Below are positions 19,781-28,467 of a stretch of 64,000 bases of DNA, one piece after another. The position numbers were made by a program, and so were the translations under genes. The first letter of the stretch is position 1, and every line of letters starts with the position of its first letter. The DNA comes from Natronomonas salina. GTDB lineage: Archaea; Halobacteriota; Halobacteria; Halobacteriales; Haloarculaceae. The DNA lies in assembly GCF_013391105.1 (NCBI RefSeq), contig NZ_CP058335.1, forward strand, positions 2,232,001 through 2,296,000, given 5' to 3'. Under the pieces are notes generated by a model. That model was not told the DNA's origin and did not search any database. It worked only from the letters and a program-made list of their open reading frames with translations.

Positions 19781-21300
19781 CAGTACACCACCTCCACGTT
19801 CCGCAGGAGGTCGAGGTCGGCCAGCGTCCCGTGGACGTCGCGGATGTCCTCGAAGCCGTACATCAGCATGAGCAGGCGCTCGAGGGCCAGCCCCCAGGCC
19901 ATGACGTCGCAGTCGACGCCGAGGGGGGTCAGGACCTCCTCGCGGAAGATGCCGGAGTTGCCGATCTCGATGAGCTCGCCGGTCTCGGGGTGCTTGCCGA
20001 ACAGCTCGAAGCTCGGCTCGGTGTAGGGGTTGTAGTGGGGCTTGAACTCGATGTCGGTGATGCCGAACTGCTCGTAGAACTCCGTGAACGTGCCCATGAG
20101 GTCCCGCACCGAGAGGTCCTCGGCCATCACCCACCCCTCGATCTGGAAGAACTCCAGGAGGTGCGTCGGGTCGAGGGTGTCGTTGCGGTAGACCTTCTCG
20201 ACGGAGAAGTACCGCTGGGGCGGCTCCAGCTCCCCGACCTCGTGGCCGGAGAGGTAGCGCATCGACAGCGACGTCGTGTGCCCGCGGAGCGCGACCGCGC
20301 GGGCGAAGTCCTCACTCCACGGCGAGTGGTAGCCGTCGCCGTCCTCGCCGACGCCGTTGCGGTGGGCGTCCTCGACGCGGTCGACGAGGTCCGCCGGGAG
20401 GTCGTCCATCGGCGGGACGTCCAGCGCGAAGCGGTCCCAGTGGGTCCGCGCCGGGTGGTCCTGCGGCATGAACAGGCAGTCGTTGATCCAGAAGTCGGCG
20501 TCGGCGTGGGGGCCCTCCATCTCCTGGAAGCCCATGCCGACGAGGACGTCCTTCACGCGGTTGGCGGTCTGTCTGAGGATGTGCTCCTTGCCGCCGTCGA
20601 CGGTCTCGGCGTCGGCCTCGACGTTGTACTCGGTGAACTCGACGTCCTCCCACTCCCCGGAGGTGAGCAGTTCGGGCGTGACCTCGCCGACGGTCTCGGC
20701 GGCCTCGACGCCCTCCATCAGCGCCGTGACGCCGTCGTCGGTGAGCGTCACCGACCGGACGGTCGTCTCGGTGCGCTCGACGAGGCCGCGGGACTCGAGG
20801 CGGTCGAGGATGCCGCCGTCGATGTAGCCGGCGTTCCCGTCGGCGATGGCGTCGAGGGCCTCCGCCTCGGGGTCCTCGTCGGGGTCGTAGTCCGGCCCGC
20901 CCTCGAGGTCGACCGACACCTCGCCGCCGTCGATCTCGCCGAACCCCTTCCGGGCGAAGTTCGACAGGGCGACGTCGACTTCCTGGCCCTCGAGGCCCGA
21001 GGCGCCGATGAGCCGGCCCATCTCGACGGACTCGTCCTCGGCGCCGGCCTCGACGGCAGCCTCGTAGAGGCGGATCTCGGGGAGCCCCGCCTCCCGGTAG
21101 GTCTCACCCTCGTCGGTGACGGCGACCTCCTCGGCGACGTGCTCGTCGACCGTCAGCAGGCCCGCCTCCTCGAGTTCGAAGGCGGCCCGCGTGACGGCCG
21201 CGCTGTCCTCGCCGAGCTCCTCGGCGAGCTGTGCGACCGTTCTCGTCTCGGTCGCGCTGGCTGCCTCCAGCAGCGCGACCTGCGTCTCGGGTAGTCTCAT
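19780..21300 (-). CDS. pheS: Phenylalanyl-tRNA synthetase alpha subunit
   Basis: This is the catalytic alpha subunit that charges tRNA-Phe. N-terminal winged-helix modules (LLEAASATETRTVAQLAEELG) give tRNA contact, and the class II core follows. Motif 1/2 are around MGFQEMEGPHADADFWIN and the FQIEGWVM strand; HPARTHWD and the motif 3 GLALERLLMLMYG are clear. The length of 506 is typical of archaea. No Shine-Dalgarno sequence is seen before the ATG. The gene is preceded by a Phe-codon leader ORF (21398-21478) and strong alternative hairpins, suggesting its expression responds to charged tRNA-Phe. Confidence 0.96.
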   Translation of the reverse strand: MRLPETQVALLEAASATETRTVAQLAEELGEDSAAVTRAAFELEEAGLLTVDEHVAEEVAVTDEGETYREAGLPEIRLYEAAVEAGAEDESVEMGRLIGASGLEGQEVDVALSNFARKGFGEIDGGEVSVDLEGGPDYDPDEDPEAEALDAIADGNAGYIDGGILDRLESRGLVERTETTVRSVTLTDDGVTALMEGVEAAETVGEVTPELLTSGEWEDVEFTEYNVEADAETVDGGKEHILRQTANRVKDVLVGMGFQEMEGPHADADFWINDCLFMPQDHPARTHWDRFALDVPPMDDLPADLVDRVEDAHRNGVGEDGDGYHSPWSEDFARAVALRGHTTSLSMRYLSGHEVGELEPPQRYFSVEKVYRNDTLDPTHLLEFFQIEGWVMAEDLSVRDLMGTFTEFYEQFGITDIEFKPHYNPYTEPSFELFGKHPETGELIEIGNSGIFREEVLTPLGVDCDVMAWGLALERLLMLMYGFEDIRDVHGTLADLDLLRNVEVVY

Positions 21301-21347
21301 TGGTGCGGTGTGTGCGTGGCTCTCTGTTAGCGGTTCCGACTCGGCGA

Positions 21348-21427
21348 CGGGTTTCCCCGGCCGGCCGCCGGCGGGCGGCCGCCCGGTTCCGCGCCGTCTA
21401 CGCCGCGAAGAAGAAGCCGAACCCGGG
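21348..21427 (-). promoter_or_regulatory. Putative pheST attenuator: three mutually exclusive hairpins
   Basis: In the minus-strand RNA: hairpin 1 pairs CCCGGGTTC (21419-21427, over the Phe codons) with GAACCGGG (21382-21389). Hairpin 2 pairs CCGGGCGGCCGCC (21374-21386) with GGCGGCCGGCCGG (21357-21369), 12 of 13 pairs, loop CGCC. Hairpin 3 is CGGG-GAAA-CCCG (21348-21359). Hairpins 1 and 2 share bases, as do 2 and 3, the logic of an attenuator. No U-run follows, so the readout (termination or translation) is unknown. Confidence 0.55.
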
Positions 21428-21478
21428 GGTCGCGGGGCGGTCGGAGGCGACGCCGACGGCTTCGGGTCCGGATGCCAT
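21398..21478 (-). CDS. Phe-rich leader peptide upstream of pheST
   Basis: This is a 26-codon ORF with ATG at 21476-21478 and TAG at 21398-21400. Four of its last eight residues are phenylalanine (GFGFFFAA, all TTC codons). It lies 97 nt before pheS on the same strand, and a GCTTTTGC box A 26-30 nt before its ATG suggests that the pheST transcript begins at this ORF, leaderless. The arrangement mirrors bacterial pheST/pheA leader peptides, where ribosome stalling on Phe codons reports charged tRNA-Phe. I know of no established archaeal example. Reading frame was checked codon by codon; function is inferred. Confidence 0.6.
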   Translation of the reverse strand: MASGPEAVGVASDRPATPGFGFFFAA

Positions 21479-21501
21479 GTGCGAGCGGTGGTCAGCCGCC
21501 G

Positions 21502-21509
21502 GCAAAAGC
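21502..21509 (-). promoter_or_regulatory. Box A of the leader-pheST transcript
   Basis: Minus-strand CGCTTTTGC preceded by GTAA; about 26-30 nt upstream of the leader ORF ATG. The same kind of box precedes the RFC gene at 31411. Confidence 0.5.
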
Positions 21510-21619
21510 GTTACTCCCGCGTCGCGTGGGCGTGGAATACTGCACGCCTCGGCCGGTGGGGAGGGGAAGAACGTTCGTCACCGGGTCGCGGCCGGACGCC
21601 CCGTCGGCGCCGTCGCCGG

Positions 21620-21820
21620 TCACCGCATCCGACAGAGTTCGACGTACGAGTCCTCCTCGGCGGTGATCCAGCGGGTGGTCCGCTGGTCGTCGCAGACGTC
21701 GGCCGGGTAGATGGTACACTCGGTCGTCCCGTCGTCGTCGGTGGTCGTTCGCGCGCGGAGCTCCGGCCCGGTACCGCGTCGCTCCTCCAGGTCGTCGCCG
21801 TCGAACTCTGTCGGCGTCAT
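21620..21820 (-). CDS. Small haloarchaeal protein (DUF7511-like)
   Basis: This 66-residue acidic protein ends in a conserved-looking block: ECTIYPADVCDDQRTTRWI followed by AEEDSYVELCRMR. That pattern recurs in many small haloarchaeal proteins of a domain of unknown function (DUF7511, name from memory). No membrane segment or catalytic motif is seen. It stands divergent from nothing and upstream of the pheST leader promoter on the same strand, separated by about 110 nt. The function is unknown. Confidence 0.65.
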   Translation of the reverse strand: MTPTEFDGDDLEERRGTGPELRARTTTDDDGTTECTIYPADVCDDQRTTRWITAEEDSYVELCRMR

Positions 21821-22081
21821 CTTGCTGTCACCCGGGTACGGCTACGGCCACTCCAGACTTCAACCGGGTCGACTGTTGGTACTCGTTCACCCGATTAACA
21901 GTTCGATTACGCCGGTATAGCCGTGGCGTCCCCCGAATCTCGGGACGTCGGTGTCCCGGGAGAAATGGACTGGAACAGTGCGTTGAACGGTTTGAACGGA
22001 GTTACCCGCGGGAAAAGCTCGGAGATACAAAAGCCCTCTCGGGGCGGGCCGCCGGTCGCTGCGCCGCTCGTCCCGGTTCGT

Positions 22082-23362
22082 TCAGGTCCCGTGCTGCCAG
22101 CTGTCCATGTACTCGCGCTGCTCGTCGGACAGCTCGTCGATCTCGATGCCCTCCGCGGCGAGCTTCACCTCGGCGACCTCCCGGTCGAGTTCGTCCGGCA
22201 CCTCGTGGACGCCGGGGCCGTAGGTGTCGCTGTTCTCGACCATCTCGCGGACGCAGACGGCCTGGACGCCGAAGCTCTGGTCCATCACCTCGACGGGGTG
22301 GCCGAGCGCGACCGGCGCCGCGAGGTTGACCAGCCGGCCGTCCGCCAGAACGTTCAGCCGACGGCCGTCCGCCATCTCGAACTCCTCGACGCCGTCGCGG
22401 ACCTCCCGCCGGGAGACCGCCATGTCGTCGAGTTCGTCGAGGTCGATCTCGACGTTGAAGTGACCGGCGTTGGCCAGGACCGCGCCGTCGCCCATCTTCT
22501 CGAAGTGCTCGCCGACGATGACGTCGCGGTTGCCCGTCGTCGTCAGGAAAACGTCGCCGACCTCGGCGGCCTCCGCCATCGACATCACCTCGTAGCCCTC
22601 CATGTGGGCTTCCAGGGCCCGCCGGGGCTCGACCTCGGTGACGACGACGTGGGCGTTCTGGCCGGCGGCCTTCGAGGCGACGCCCTTCCCGCAGTAGCCG
22701 TAGCCGGCGACGACGACCGTCTTGCCGGCCCACGAGAGGTTCGTCGTCATCGCGATGCTGGACAGCGACGCCTCGCCCGTCCCGTGGACGTTGTCGAACA
22801 GCCGCTTCATCGGCGTGTCGTTGACGGCGAACATCGGGTACTTCAGCTCGCCGTCCTCGTCCATCGCGCGCAGGCGGTGGACGCCCGTCGTGGTCTCCTC
22901 GCAGCCGCCGATGACGGTCTCCAGCAGCTCCGGGTAGTCCTCGTGGATCGCCATCACGAGGTCGCCGCCGTCGTCGACCGTCACGCTGGGGTCGTGCTCC
23001 AGGGTCGACTCGATGGCGGCGTAGTACTCCTCGTCGTCGACCTCGCGCTTGGCGTAGGAGGTGATGTTGTCGACGTCGTCCAGCGCCGCGCTCACGTCGT
23101 CGTGGGTCGACAGCGGGTTGCAGCCCGTGATGGCGACCTCGGCGCCGGCCTCCGCCAGCACCTCGGTCAGCACCGCGGTCTTCGCCTCGACGTGCATCGC
23201 CATCGCGACGACCTCGCCCTCGAGGGGGCGCTCGTCGGCGAACTCCTCGGCGACGGACGTCATGATGGGCATGTGCTGTCGGGCCCACTCGATCTTCTTG
23301 CGGCCCGACTCGCGAGCGCTCGACGGATCGTCGAGCTGCTCGGTGATGGTGGGGTAGCTCAT
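22082..23362 (-). CDS. ahcY: Adenosylhomocysteinase
   Basis: This tetrameric NAD-dependent enzyme hydrolyses S-adenosylhomocysteine to adenosine and homocysteine, relieving methyltransferase inhibition. The 426 residues show the family's landmarks: GCNPLSTHDD, MFAVNDTPMKRLFDN (substrate lysine and Asp/Asn), the Rossmann loop VVAGYGYCGKGVA, TTTGNRDVI and ANAGHFNVEID (cofactor and catalytic His). The C-terminal tail ends in the usual EQREYMDSWQHGT-type segment. With the SAH/MTA deaminase at 24280 it forms a local S-adenosyl salvage group on the same strand, although a secreted protein gene lies between them. Confidence 0.96.
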   Translation of the reverse strand: MSYPTITEQLDDPSSARESGRKKIEWARQHMPIMTSVAEEFADERPLEGEVVAMAMHVEAKTAVLTEVLAEAGAEVAITGCNPLSTHDDVSAALDDVDNITSYAKREVDDEEYYAAIESTLEHDPSVTVDDGGDLVMAIHEDYPELLETVIGGCEETTTGVHRLRAMDEDGELKYPMFAVNDTPMKRLFDNVHGTGEASLSSIAMTTNLSWAGKTVVVAGYGYCGKGVASKAAGQNAHVVVTEVEPRRALEAHMEGYEVMSMAEAAEVGDVFLTTTGNRDVIVGEHFEKMGDGAVLANAGHFNVEIDLDELDDMAVSRREVRDGVEEFEMADGRRLNVLADGRLVNLAAPVALGHPVEVMDQSFGVQAVCVREMVENSDTYGPGVHEVPDELDREVAEVKLAAEGIEIDELSDEQREYMDSWQHGT

Positions 23363-23448
23363 ACCCGCCTCGACGGGAGTCGGGCGGAAAACGCTACCGA
23401 ACGACCGCGGCAGAAGGAGTCGTCGGGTCGTCGATCAATCGGCGCCGC

Positions 23449-24102
23449 TCACTTCGGCGGGCCGCCGCCGTTGCCGCCGCGGGCCTTCGACGGGCCCTTG
23501 TCGCCGCCGTTACCGCGGTCGGTCGAGGGACCCTTGTCGCCGTCGGGGCCGGCGTGCTCGGGCTTGTCCTTGGTCACGTTGTCCGGCTGGCCGGTCTCGT
23601 TACCGGGACCCGCGTGGGCCGGCTTGCCGGCGTCCGCCGACTTCTCGGTGTCGTTCTTCGGACCCGCGTGCTCGGGCGCGTTGCCGGGGTTGTTCGACGT
23701 GACGAACGTCGCGATCTTCTGGCCGATACTCATCTCGGCGTCGCTCGTCGCGTTCGTGTCGTTCGTCGTGTTCATCGACTCGTCGTCCGACCCGTTCATC
23801 ACGCTGTGGACGAACGCGGAGACGATCTGGCCGAACGTCTGACCACCGGACTCGGCCTCGTCGTCGGTCGAGTTCTCGTCGTCGGTCTCGTTCAGGCTGT
23901 CCTCCGTTTCGTCGTCCGTCTCGTTTTCGTCCGCGTCGTCCGACTCGTTCTCGGTCGGTTCGGGCGTCTCGTCGTACGTTACGTTATCGTCGACGGTCTC
24001 GTTCTCAGTGGTGTCCTGTGCCATCGCGAGGCCGGGCGCCAGTACCGACAGCACCAGTGCAGCCGACAGCGCGATTACCAGGGTTCGTGTCTTGGAGCTC
24101 AT
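23449..24102 (-). CDS. Secreted acidic, sequon-rich protein
   Basis: A clear Sec signal peptide (LVIALSAALVLSVLAPG then AMA-QD as the probable cleavage site) is followed by a 190-residue low-complexity chain. It has more than ten N-x-S/T sequons (NET, NVT, NES, NST, NGS, NAT and others), so N-glycosylation is likely, and a repeated PEHAGP / PAHAGP motif in the last third. The tail is glycine-rich and basic (GGNGGGPPK). No anchor or enzyme motif is present. A CTTTATGC box A lies about 30 nt upstream. Likely a cell-envelope or extracellular protein; exact role unknown. Confidence 0.75.
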   Translation of the reverse strand: MSSKTRTLVIALSAALVLSVLAPGLAMAQDTTENETVDDNVTYDETPEPTENESDDADENETDDETEDSLNETDDENSTDDEAESGGQTFGQIVSAFVHSVMNGSDDESMNTTNDTNATSDAEMSIGQKIATFVTSNNPGNAPEHAGPKNDTEKSADAGKPAHAGPGNETGQPDNVTKDKPEHAGPDGDKGPSTDRGNGGDKGPSKARGGNGGGPPK

Positions 24103-24279
24103 CTACACACGGACCCACACCGAAGAACTGCATAAAGGGGGACTCCTGTTCAGTTCGTTCAGGGATGGTTGTGAGTTACGAACCAATCAGTTAGAGACAG
24201 TTACACGGTTTATCGAGCGCGCTCGTCGTTCAACGACCGTCGGTTTCGGCACTCGTTTCGGTCGGTGAAACCGGCCATC

Positions 24280-25572
24280 TCACTTAATAGCCCGGTTAAT
24301 CGCGGCCTCGGCGTGGCGCTGGGCCTCCCGGCGGACGGCCCCCTCGTCCATCGCGAGCACCTCGCGATCGCGGACGAGGACCTCCCCGCCGACGACGGTG
24401 TGGCGGACGTCGGACCCCCGGACGGCGTAGGCGAGGTGGCTGACGAGGTCCGTCTGGGGCGTGAGGTGCGGGGCCTCGAGGTCGACGACCGCGAGATCCG
24501 CGAGCGCGCCCGCCTCGATGCGGCCGGCGTCGAAGCCCAGCGCCTCGGCGCCGCCTCGCGTCGCGGCCCGGACGGCGTCCTCCGCGGCGACGGCGCTGGC
24601 GTCCTCCGCGGCGAGCTTCCCGACCATGGCGGCGTCCCGGAGCTCGTCGAAGACGTCGAGGTCGTTGTTCGAGGCGGCGCCGTCGGTGCCGACCGCGACC
24701 GTGGCGCCGGCGTCGAGCATCGCCTGGACCGGCGCGATGCCGCTGGCGAGCTTCATGTTCGAGGCCGGGCAGTGTGCGACGGCGACGTCGCGGTCGGCGA
24801 GCAGTTCGATCTCCGTCTCGTCGACGTGGACGCCGTGGGCGATGAAGTCGCCGGACTCGAGCAACCCGAGGTCGTCGGCGAACTCCAGGGGCCGGACGCC
24901 GCGCTCCTCGACGATCGGGTCGACCTCCTCGGTGGTCTCGTTGGCGTGGTAGTGGACGGGCACGCCCGCGTCGCGGGCGCGCGTGACGAACTCCTCGAGG
25001 AGGTCGGCGTCGACGGTGGTCAGGGAGTGCGGCATCATCGCGGTCCGGACGCGGCCGTCGGCCGCGCCGTCGAGTTCGCGGGCGACCGCCAGTCCCTCCT
25101 CGAAGTCCGCGCGGGCCGCGGCGTCGTCCTTCCCGACGGTGACGACGCCGTGGCCGAGGCGGGCGCGCAGTCCGGCCTCCTCGACGGCGGCGGCGACCTC
25201 CGGGACGTGGAAGTACATGTCGCCGACGGCGGTGACGCCGTTCTTCAGCATCTCGACGAGGCCCAGCCGGGCGCCGGCCCGGACGTCCTCGGGGTCGAGT
25301 TCGCCCTCGACGGGCCAGATGTCCTCCTGGAGCCACGCGTCTAGCGGCTTGTCGTCGGCGTACCCCCGGAGGAGCGTCATCGCGACGTGGCAGTGGGCGT
25401 TGACGAGGCCGGGGACCACGAGACACCCCTCGGCGTCGAGGGTCTCGTCGCCGGCGGCCGTCTCGCCGACCTCGACGATTCGGCCCGTCTCTCGGTCGGC
25501 CAGCACGTCCGCCTCGCGGACCGCCAGGTCGGGCGTGAGGACCCGCCCGCCCGTTATCTGTACCGTGCTCAT
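24280..25572 (-). CDS. SAH/5'-methylthioadenosine deaminase (amidohydrolase)
   Basis: This metal-dependent amidohydrolase is of the MtaD/DadD group, deaminating S-adenosylhomocysteine, methylthioadenosine or 5'-deoxyadenosine. The 430 residues show the TIM-barrel set: VPGLVNAHCHVAMTLLRG (metal HxH), HYHANETTEEVD, FIAHGVHVD and VAVGTDGAASNNDLD (metal Asp). The start at 25570-25572 (MSTVQITGG) was chosen; the upstream extension is not haloarchaeal in composition. Its neighbour ahcY handles the same substrate class. Substrate preference cannot be read from sequence. Confidence 0.88.
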   Translation of the reverse strand: MSTVQITGGRVLTPDLAVREADVLADRETGRIVEVGETAAGDETLDAEGCLVVPGLVNAHCHVAMTLLRGYADDKPLDAWLQEDIWPVEGELDPEDVRAGARLGLVEMLKNGVTAVGDMYFHVPEVAAAVEEAGLRARLGHGVVTVGKDDAAARADFEEGLAVARELDGAADGRVRTAMMPHSLTTVDADLLEEFVTRARDAGVPVHYHANETTEEVDPIVEERGVRPLEFADDLGLLESGDFIAHGVHVDETEIELLADRDVAVAHCPASNMKLASGIAPVQAMLDAGATVAVGTDGAASNNDLDVFDELRDAAMVGKLAAEDASAVAAEDAVRAATRGGAEALGFDAGRIEAGALADLAVVDLEAPHLTPQTDLVSHLAYAVRGSDVRHTVVGGEVLVRDREVLAMDEGAVRREAQRHAEAAINRAIK

Positions 25573-25705
25573 GGCCGCCGGTTGACGCGACGGACGGTTG
25601 AAACTGCCGACACGCCGGCGGAGCGGGCCGCCCGCGCCCGGCGCGATGTTCAGTACGTGAGAACGCTGGATGGACTTTAGGGGTAGCGACCCCAAGGTCC
25701 CGGAG

Positions 25706-26080
25706 ATGAACGCCCTCCTGCTGCTCGTCGCCCTCCTGCTGTCGGTGCTGGCCGGCGCGTTCTTCCTGAGCGCGTACCTCTGGTACGTCTACGCCGCCCG
25801 GCTCCACGCCGAGTCGTTCTTCCCCGACGACTCCACCGGCGTCTGGATGCTGCGAAACGGCGTCGCCGCCGGGTTCGCCACCTTCGGCGGCTTCCTCCTG
25901 ACGTTCGTCCTCTCGCTGTTCGCGAGCAGCGTCGACGCCGCGGGCCCCGAACGGCCCCTCGTCGGCCTCCCCTTCGAGCCGGTCGCCGTGGGGCTGTTCC
26001 TGCTGGCGCTGGCGCTGTTCGTCGTCGCCGGCGCGGGCTACGCCGCCGACGCGCTCCGGGCGCGCTTCGACGCCCGGTGA
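25706..26080 (+). CDS. Small membrane protein
   Basis: A 124-residue protein with three probable transmembrane helices: [40 protein letters not shown] and [21 protein letters not shown] do not recognise a family. The ATG at 25706 was chosen over an earlier in-frame start because the membrane segment begins immediately. It precedes hisG by 86 nt on the same strand and may share its transcript. No functional residue is evident. Confidence 0.6.
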   Translation: MNALLLLVALLLSVLAGAFFLSAYLWYVYAARLHAESFFPDDSTGVWMLRNGVAAGFATFGGFLLTFVLSLFASSVDAAGPERPLVGLPFEPVAVGLFLLALALFVVAGAGYAADALRARFDAR

Positions 26081-26166
26081 CCGGCACGGGCGAGGCGATG
26101 CCCGGTAACGGGTCCGGTCGCCGCGGCGTCCGACAGGACGAAGGCCCGCCGCCCGCAAGGCGGGGT

Positions 26167-27012
26167 ATGCGCATCGCCGTACCCAACAAGGGGCGTCTGC
26201 ACGACCCGGCGCTGGAGCTGCTGGAGCGGGCCGGCTTGCACGTACAGGACGGCGCCGACCGGAAGCTCTACGCCGACACCGTCGACCCCGAGGTCTCCGT
26301 GCTGTTCGCCCGCGCGGCCGACATCCCGGAGTACGTCGCCGACGGCGCCGCCGCCCTCGGCATCACCGGCCTCGACCAGGCCGAGGAGTCCGACGTCGAC
26401 CTCGTCGACCTGCTCGACCTGGAGTTCGGCCGCTGCCGGCTCGTCCTCGCCTCGCCGGAGGACGGCGGCGTCTCCTCGCCGGAGGAGCTCAGCGGCGGGA
26501 CCGTCGCCACCGAGTTCCCCGAGATCACCGAGAACTACTTCGAGGACGTCGGGGTGTACCCGGATATCGTCGAGGTGTCGGGCGCCACGGAGCTGACCCC
26601 GCACGTCGACATCGCCGACGCCATCGTCGACATCACCTCGACGGGGACGACCCTCCGGATGAACCGCCTCGAGGTCGTCGACGAGGTCCTCGAGTCGTCC
26701 GTGCGGCTGTTCGCCCACCCGGAGGTCGCCGACGACCCGAAGGTCCAGCAGGTCAGGACCGCCTTCCGGTCGGTGCTGGACGCCGAGGGCAAGCGCTACC
26801 TGATGATGAACGTCCCCGAGGACGCCCTCGATGACGTCGAGGAGGTCATCCCCGGGATGGGCGGGCCGACGGTGATGGACGTCGCCGGCCAGGACGCCGT
26901 CGCGGTCCACGTCGTCGTCGACGAGCGGAAGGTCTTCGAGGTCATCCCCGAACTGAAGGCCGCCGGCGCCAGCGACGTCCTCGTCACCGAGATCGAGCGG
27001 CTGGTCCCCTGA
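26167..27012 (+). CDS. hisG: ATP phosphoribosyltransferase (long form)
   Basis: It catalyses the first step of histidine synthesis, joining ATP and PRPP. The 281 residues fit the long HisG form: the N-terminal [20 protein letters not shown], periplasmic-binding-like lobes with [10 protein letters not shown] and [17 protein letters not shown] (PRPP loop), and a C-terminal PII-like regulatory domain ([19 protein letters not shown]) that mediates histidine feedback. The ATG at 26167 was preferred over the upstream frame start at 26077, whose extra 30 residues have no family match. No other his genes are nearby, and no His-rich leader ORF was seen. Confidence 0.94.
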   Translation: MRIAVPNKGRLHDPALELLERAGLHVQDGADRKLYADTVDPEVSVLFARAADIPEYVADGAAALGITGLDQAEESDVDLVDLLDLEFGRCRLVLASPEDGGVSSPEELSGGTVATEFPEITENYFEDVGVYPDIVEVSGATELTPHVDIADAIVDITSTGTTLRMNRLEVVDEVLESSVRLFAHPEVADDPKVQQVRTAFRSVLDAEGKRYLMMNVPEDALDDVEEVIPGMGGPTVMDVAGQDAVAVHVVVDERKVFEVIPELKAAGASDVLVTEIERLVP

Positions 27013-27045
27013 TCCGGTCGGCGTCGCCGGGCCGAGTCGGGCCCG

Positions 27046-27264
27046 CTACCGCTGGATGGGGAACGCCACGTGGACCACGGTGCGGTACTGGGTTATCTGG
27101 CCGTCCTCGACCTCGGCGGTGTGGTCTTTGACCTCGATGCCGCTGACCCCTTCGAGCGTCTCGCTGGCGTCCGCGACCGCGTTCTCGGCCGCGTCCTGCC
27201 ATGATTCGTCCGATTCGCCGATCACTTCGATGACCTTGACGGTCCGGTTGTCGCTGGAAGACAT
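27046..27264 (-). CDS. Dodecin-family flavin-binding protein
   Basis: A 72-residue protein with the dodecin beta-alpha-beta-beta fold: VKVIEVIGESDESWQDAAEN, a helix ending ETLEGVSGIEVKDHTAEV and the last strand QYRTVVHVAFPIQ. Dodecins form hollow dodecamers that store flavins. The tryptophan that stacks on flavin in Halobacterium dodecin (at the IEV strand) is not present at that position, so flavin binding is uncertain and it belongs to the broader dodecin-like group. It converges with hisG across 33 nt. Confidence 0.75.
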   Translation of the reverse strand: MSSSDNRTVKVIEVIGESDESWQDAAENAVADASETLEGVSGIEVKDHTAEVEDGQITQYRTVVHVAFPIQR

Positions 27265-27328
27265 GATGCGGTACCACGTACCACGGCGAACGGATAGTGC
27301 CTATTGACCAGATGCCAGCCCGCCCCGC

Positions 27329-27679
27329 CTACGAGAGGAAGATGTTGCCGAACGCGAAGGCGAAGACGGCGCTGATGGCGAAGTAGAACAGCGAGACGAG
27401 GGCGGTGCCCTGGAGCGTCAGCTCGTAGACGTAGCGGATGGCGACGAAGGCGGCGGCGAAGGCCAGCACGGCCATCAGCAGACCGTTGTACTGGCTGAAC
27501 AGCATCGCGACGACGACGGGGACGGGCGCGACCTTCACCGCGTTCTGGTGGGGTTCGTCGCCGAGCACCCACAGCGCGGCGAGGTGCATCGTCACCGCCG
27601 AGAACAGCGTGGAGACGAGGAACGCCACGACGAGCGCGACGGGGCCACCCCCCACGAGGTCCACCTGCAGCGGGAACAT
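27329..27679 (-). CDS. Haloarchaeal membrane protein (DUF7473-like)
   Basis: A 116-residue protein with four likely membrane helices (ALVVAFLVSTLFSAVTMHLAA; VAPVPVVVAMLFS; LLMAVLAFAAAFVAIRYVY; LVSLFYFAISAVFAFAFGN) (longer helices given in part). Similar small proteins are widespread in haloarchaea; the DUF name is from memory. No charged catalytic residues lie in the membrane segments. It stands alone between the dodecin and tbp genes, all on the minus strand, with more than 60 nt on each side. Confidence 0.6.
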   Translation of the reverse strand: MFPLQVDLVGGGPVALVVAFLVSTLFSAVTMHLAALWVLGDEPHQNAVKVAPVPVVVAMLFSQYNGLLMAVLAFAAAFVAIRYVYELTLQGTALVSLFYFAISAVFAFAFGNIFLS

Positions 27680-27787
27680 AGCTCTCGTAGTCGTCGGCGA
27701 CGGGAGTAGGTATCGTTATCTCGCGGTCGCCGCCGCGTCCGGAGCGGGGCGCCGGGGTGTCGGGGTACCGGTGTGCGTCGAGTGGGG

Positions 27788-28351
27788 TTACCCGTCGAGC
27801 AGGCCGAGCTCCTCGAGGCGGGAGACGATCTTGTCGACGGCCTCCTCGGCGTCCTCGGGCTTCTTGCCGCCGGTGATGACGAGCTTCCCGGAGCCGAACA
27901 GCAGCGCGACGACGTCGGGGTCGTCCAGCCGGTAGACCAGCCCGGGGAACTGCTCGGGCTCGTACTCGATGTTCTCCAGCCCGAGGCCGATGGCGATCGC
28001 GTTGAGATTGAGGTTGCGTCCGAGGTCGGCGCTCGTGACGATGTTCTGGACGACGATCTCGGGGTCCTCGTCGACCTGGATCTCCAGGTCGCGGAGCTTG
28101 TCGAAGACGATCCGCAGCGACTCGTGGACGTCGTCGGTGGACTTCGCGCCGGTGCAGACGATCTTGCCGGAACGGAAGATGAGCGCGGCAGACTTCGGGT
28201 CCTGCGTCCGGTAGACGAGCCCCGGGAACTGCTCGGGGTCGTAGTCGGCGCCCTCGAGGTCCATCGCGACGCTCTGGAGGTCGAGTTCCTGCCCGATCCC
28301 CGTCGAGGCGACGACGTTCTCGATATTGATAGTCTCCTTGGGGTCCTGCAT
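27788..28351 (-). CDS. tbp: TATA-box-binding protein
   Basis: This is the core archaeal transcription factor that binds box A and recruits TFB. The 187 residues are two direct TBP repeats of about 90 residues: NIENVVASTGIGQELDLQSV and VQNIVTSADLGRNLNLNAIA start them, each followed by YDPEQFPGLVYR / YEPEQFPGLVYR and SGKIVCTGAKS / SGKLVITGGKK. The tail is short and acidic. Halobacteria carry several TBP paralogues; this one resembles the ubiquitous, chromosomally conserved type. Two TATA-like boxes lie before its ATG. Confidence 0.97.
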   Translation of the reverse strand: MQDPKETINIENVVASTGIGQELDLQSVAMDLEGADYDPEQFPGLVYRTQDPKSAALIFRSGKIVCTGAKSTDDVHESLRIVFDKLRDLEIQVDEDPEIVVQNIVTSADLGRNLNLNAIAIGLGLENIEYEPEQFPGLVYRLDDPDVVALLFGSGKLVITGGKKPEDAEEAVDKIVSRLEELGLLDG

Positions 28352-28357
28352 GACTCG

Positions 28358-28387
28358 ACTTAAAGCACGTATTTAAGGTTTATAAAT
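28358..28387 (-). promoter_or_regulatory. tbp promoter with clustered TATA-like boxes
   Basis: Three A/T boxes on the minus strand within 30 nt: TTTATAAACC (about 28378-28387), TTAAATAC (28370-28378) and CTTTAAG (28358-28364), before the ATG at 28351. The first is at leaderless spacing; the extra ones could let TBP occupy its own promoter (inference). Confidence 0.4.
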
Positions 28388-28467
28388 GTACGTGGTCGTT
28401 CTCCAGCCCTCGTCCCGCCGATACGGCGACCGCGCCGTTTATTCCCCCTCGGAAGTCACGGCCGGAC

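Noticed and set aside
19831-21294. Long plus-strand ORF antisense to pheS (487 aa), and similar antisense ORFs over acd, ahcY, pheT and E2
   Set aside because: They mirror GC-rich genes on the opposite strand, show DVLAVG-type anti-codon bias and match no family.
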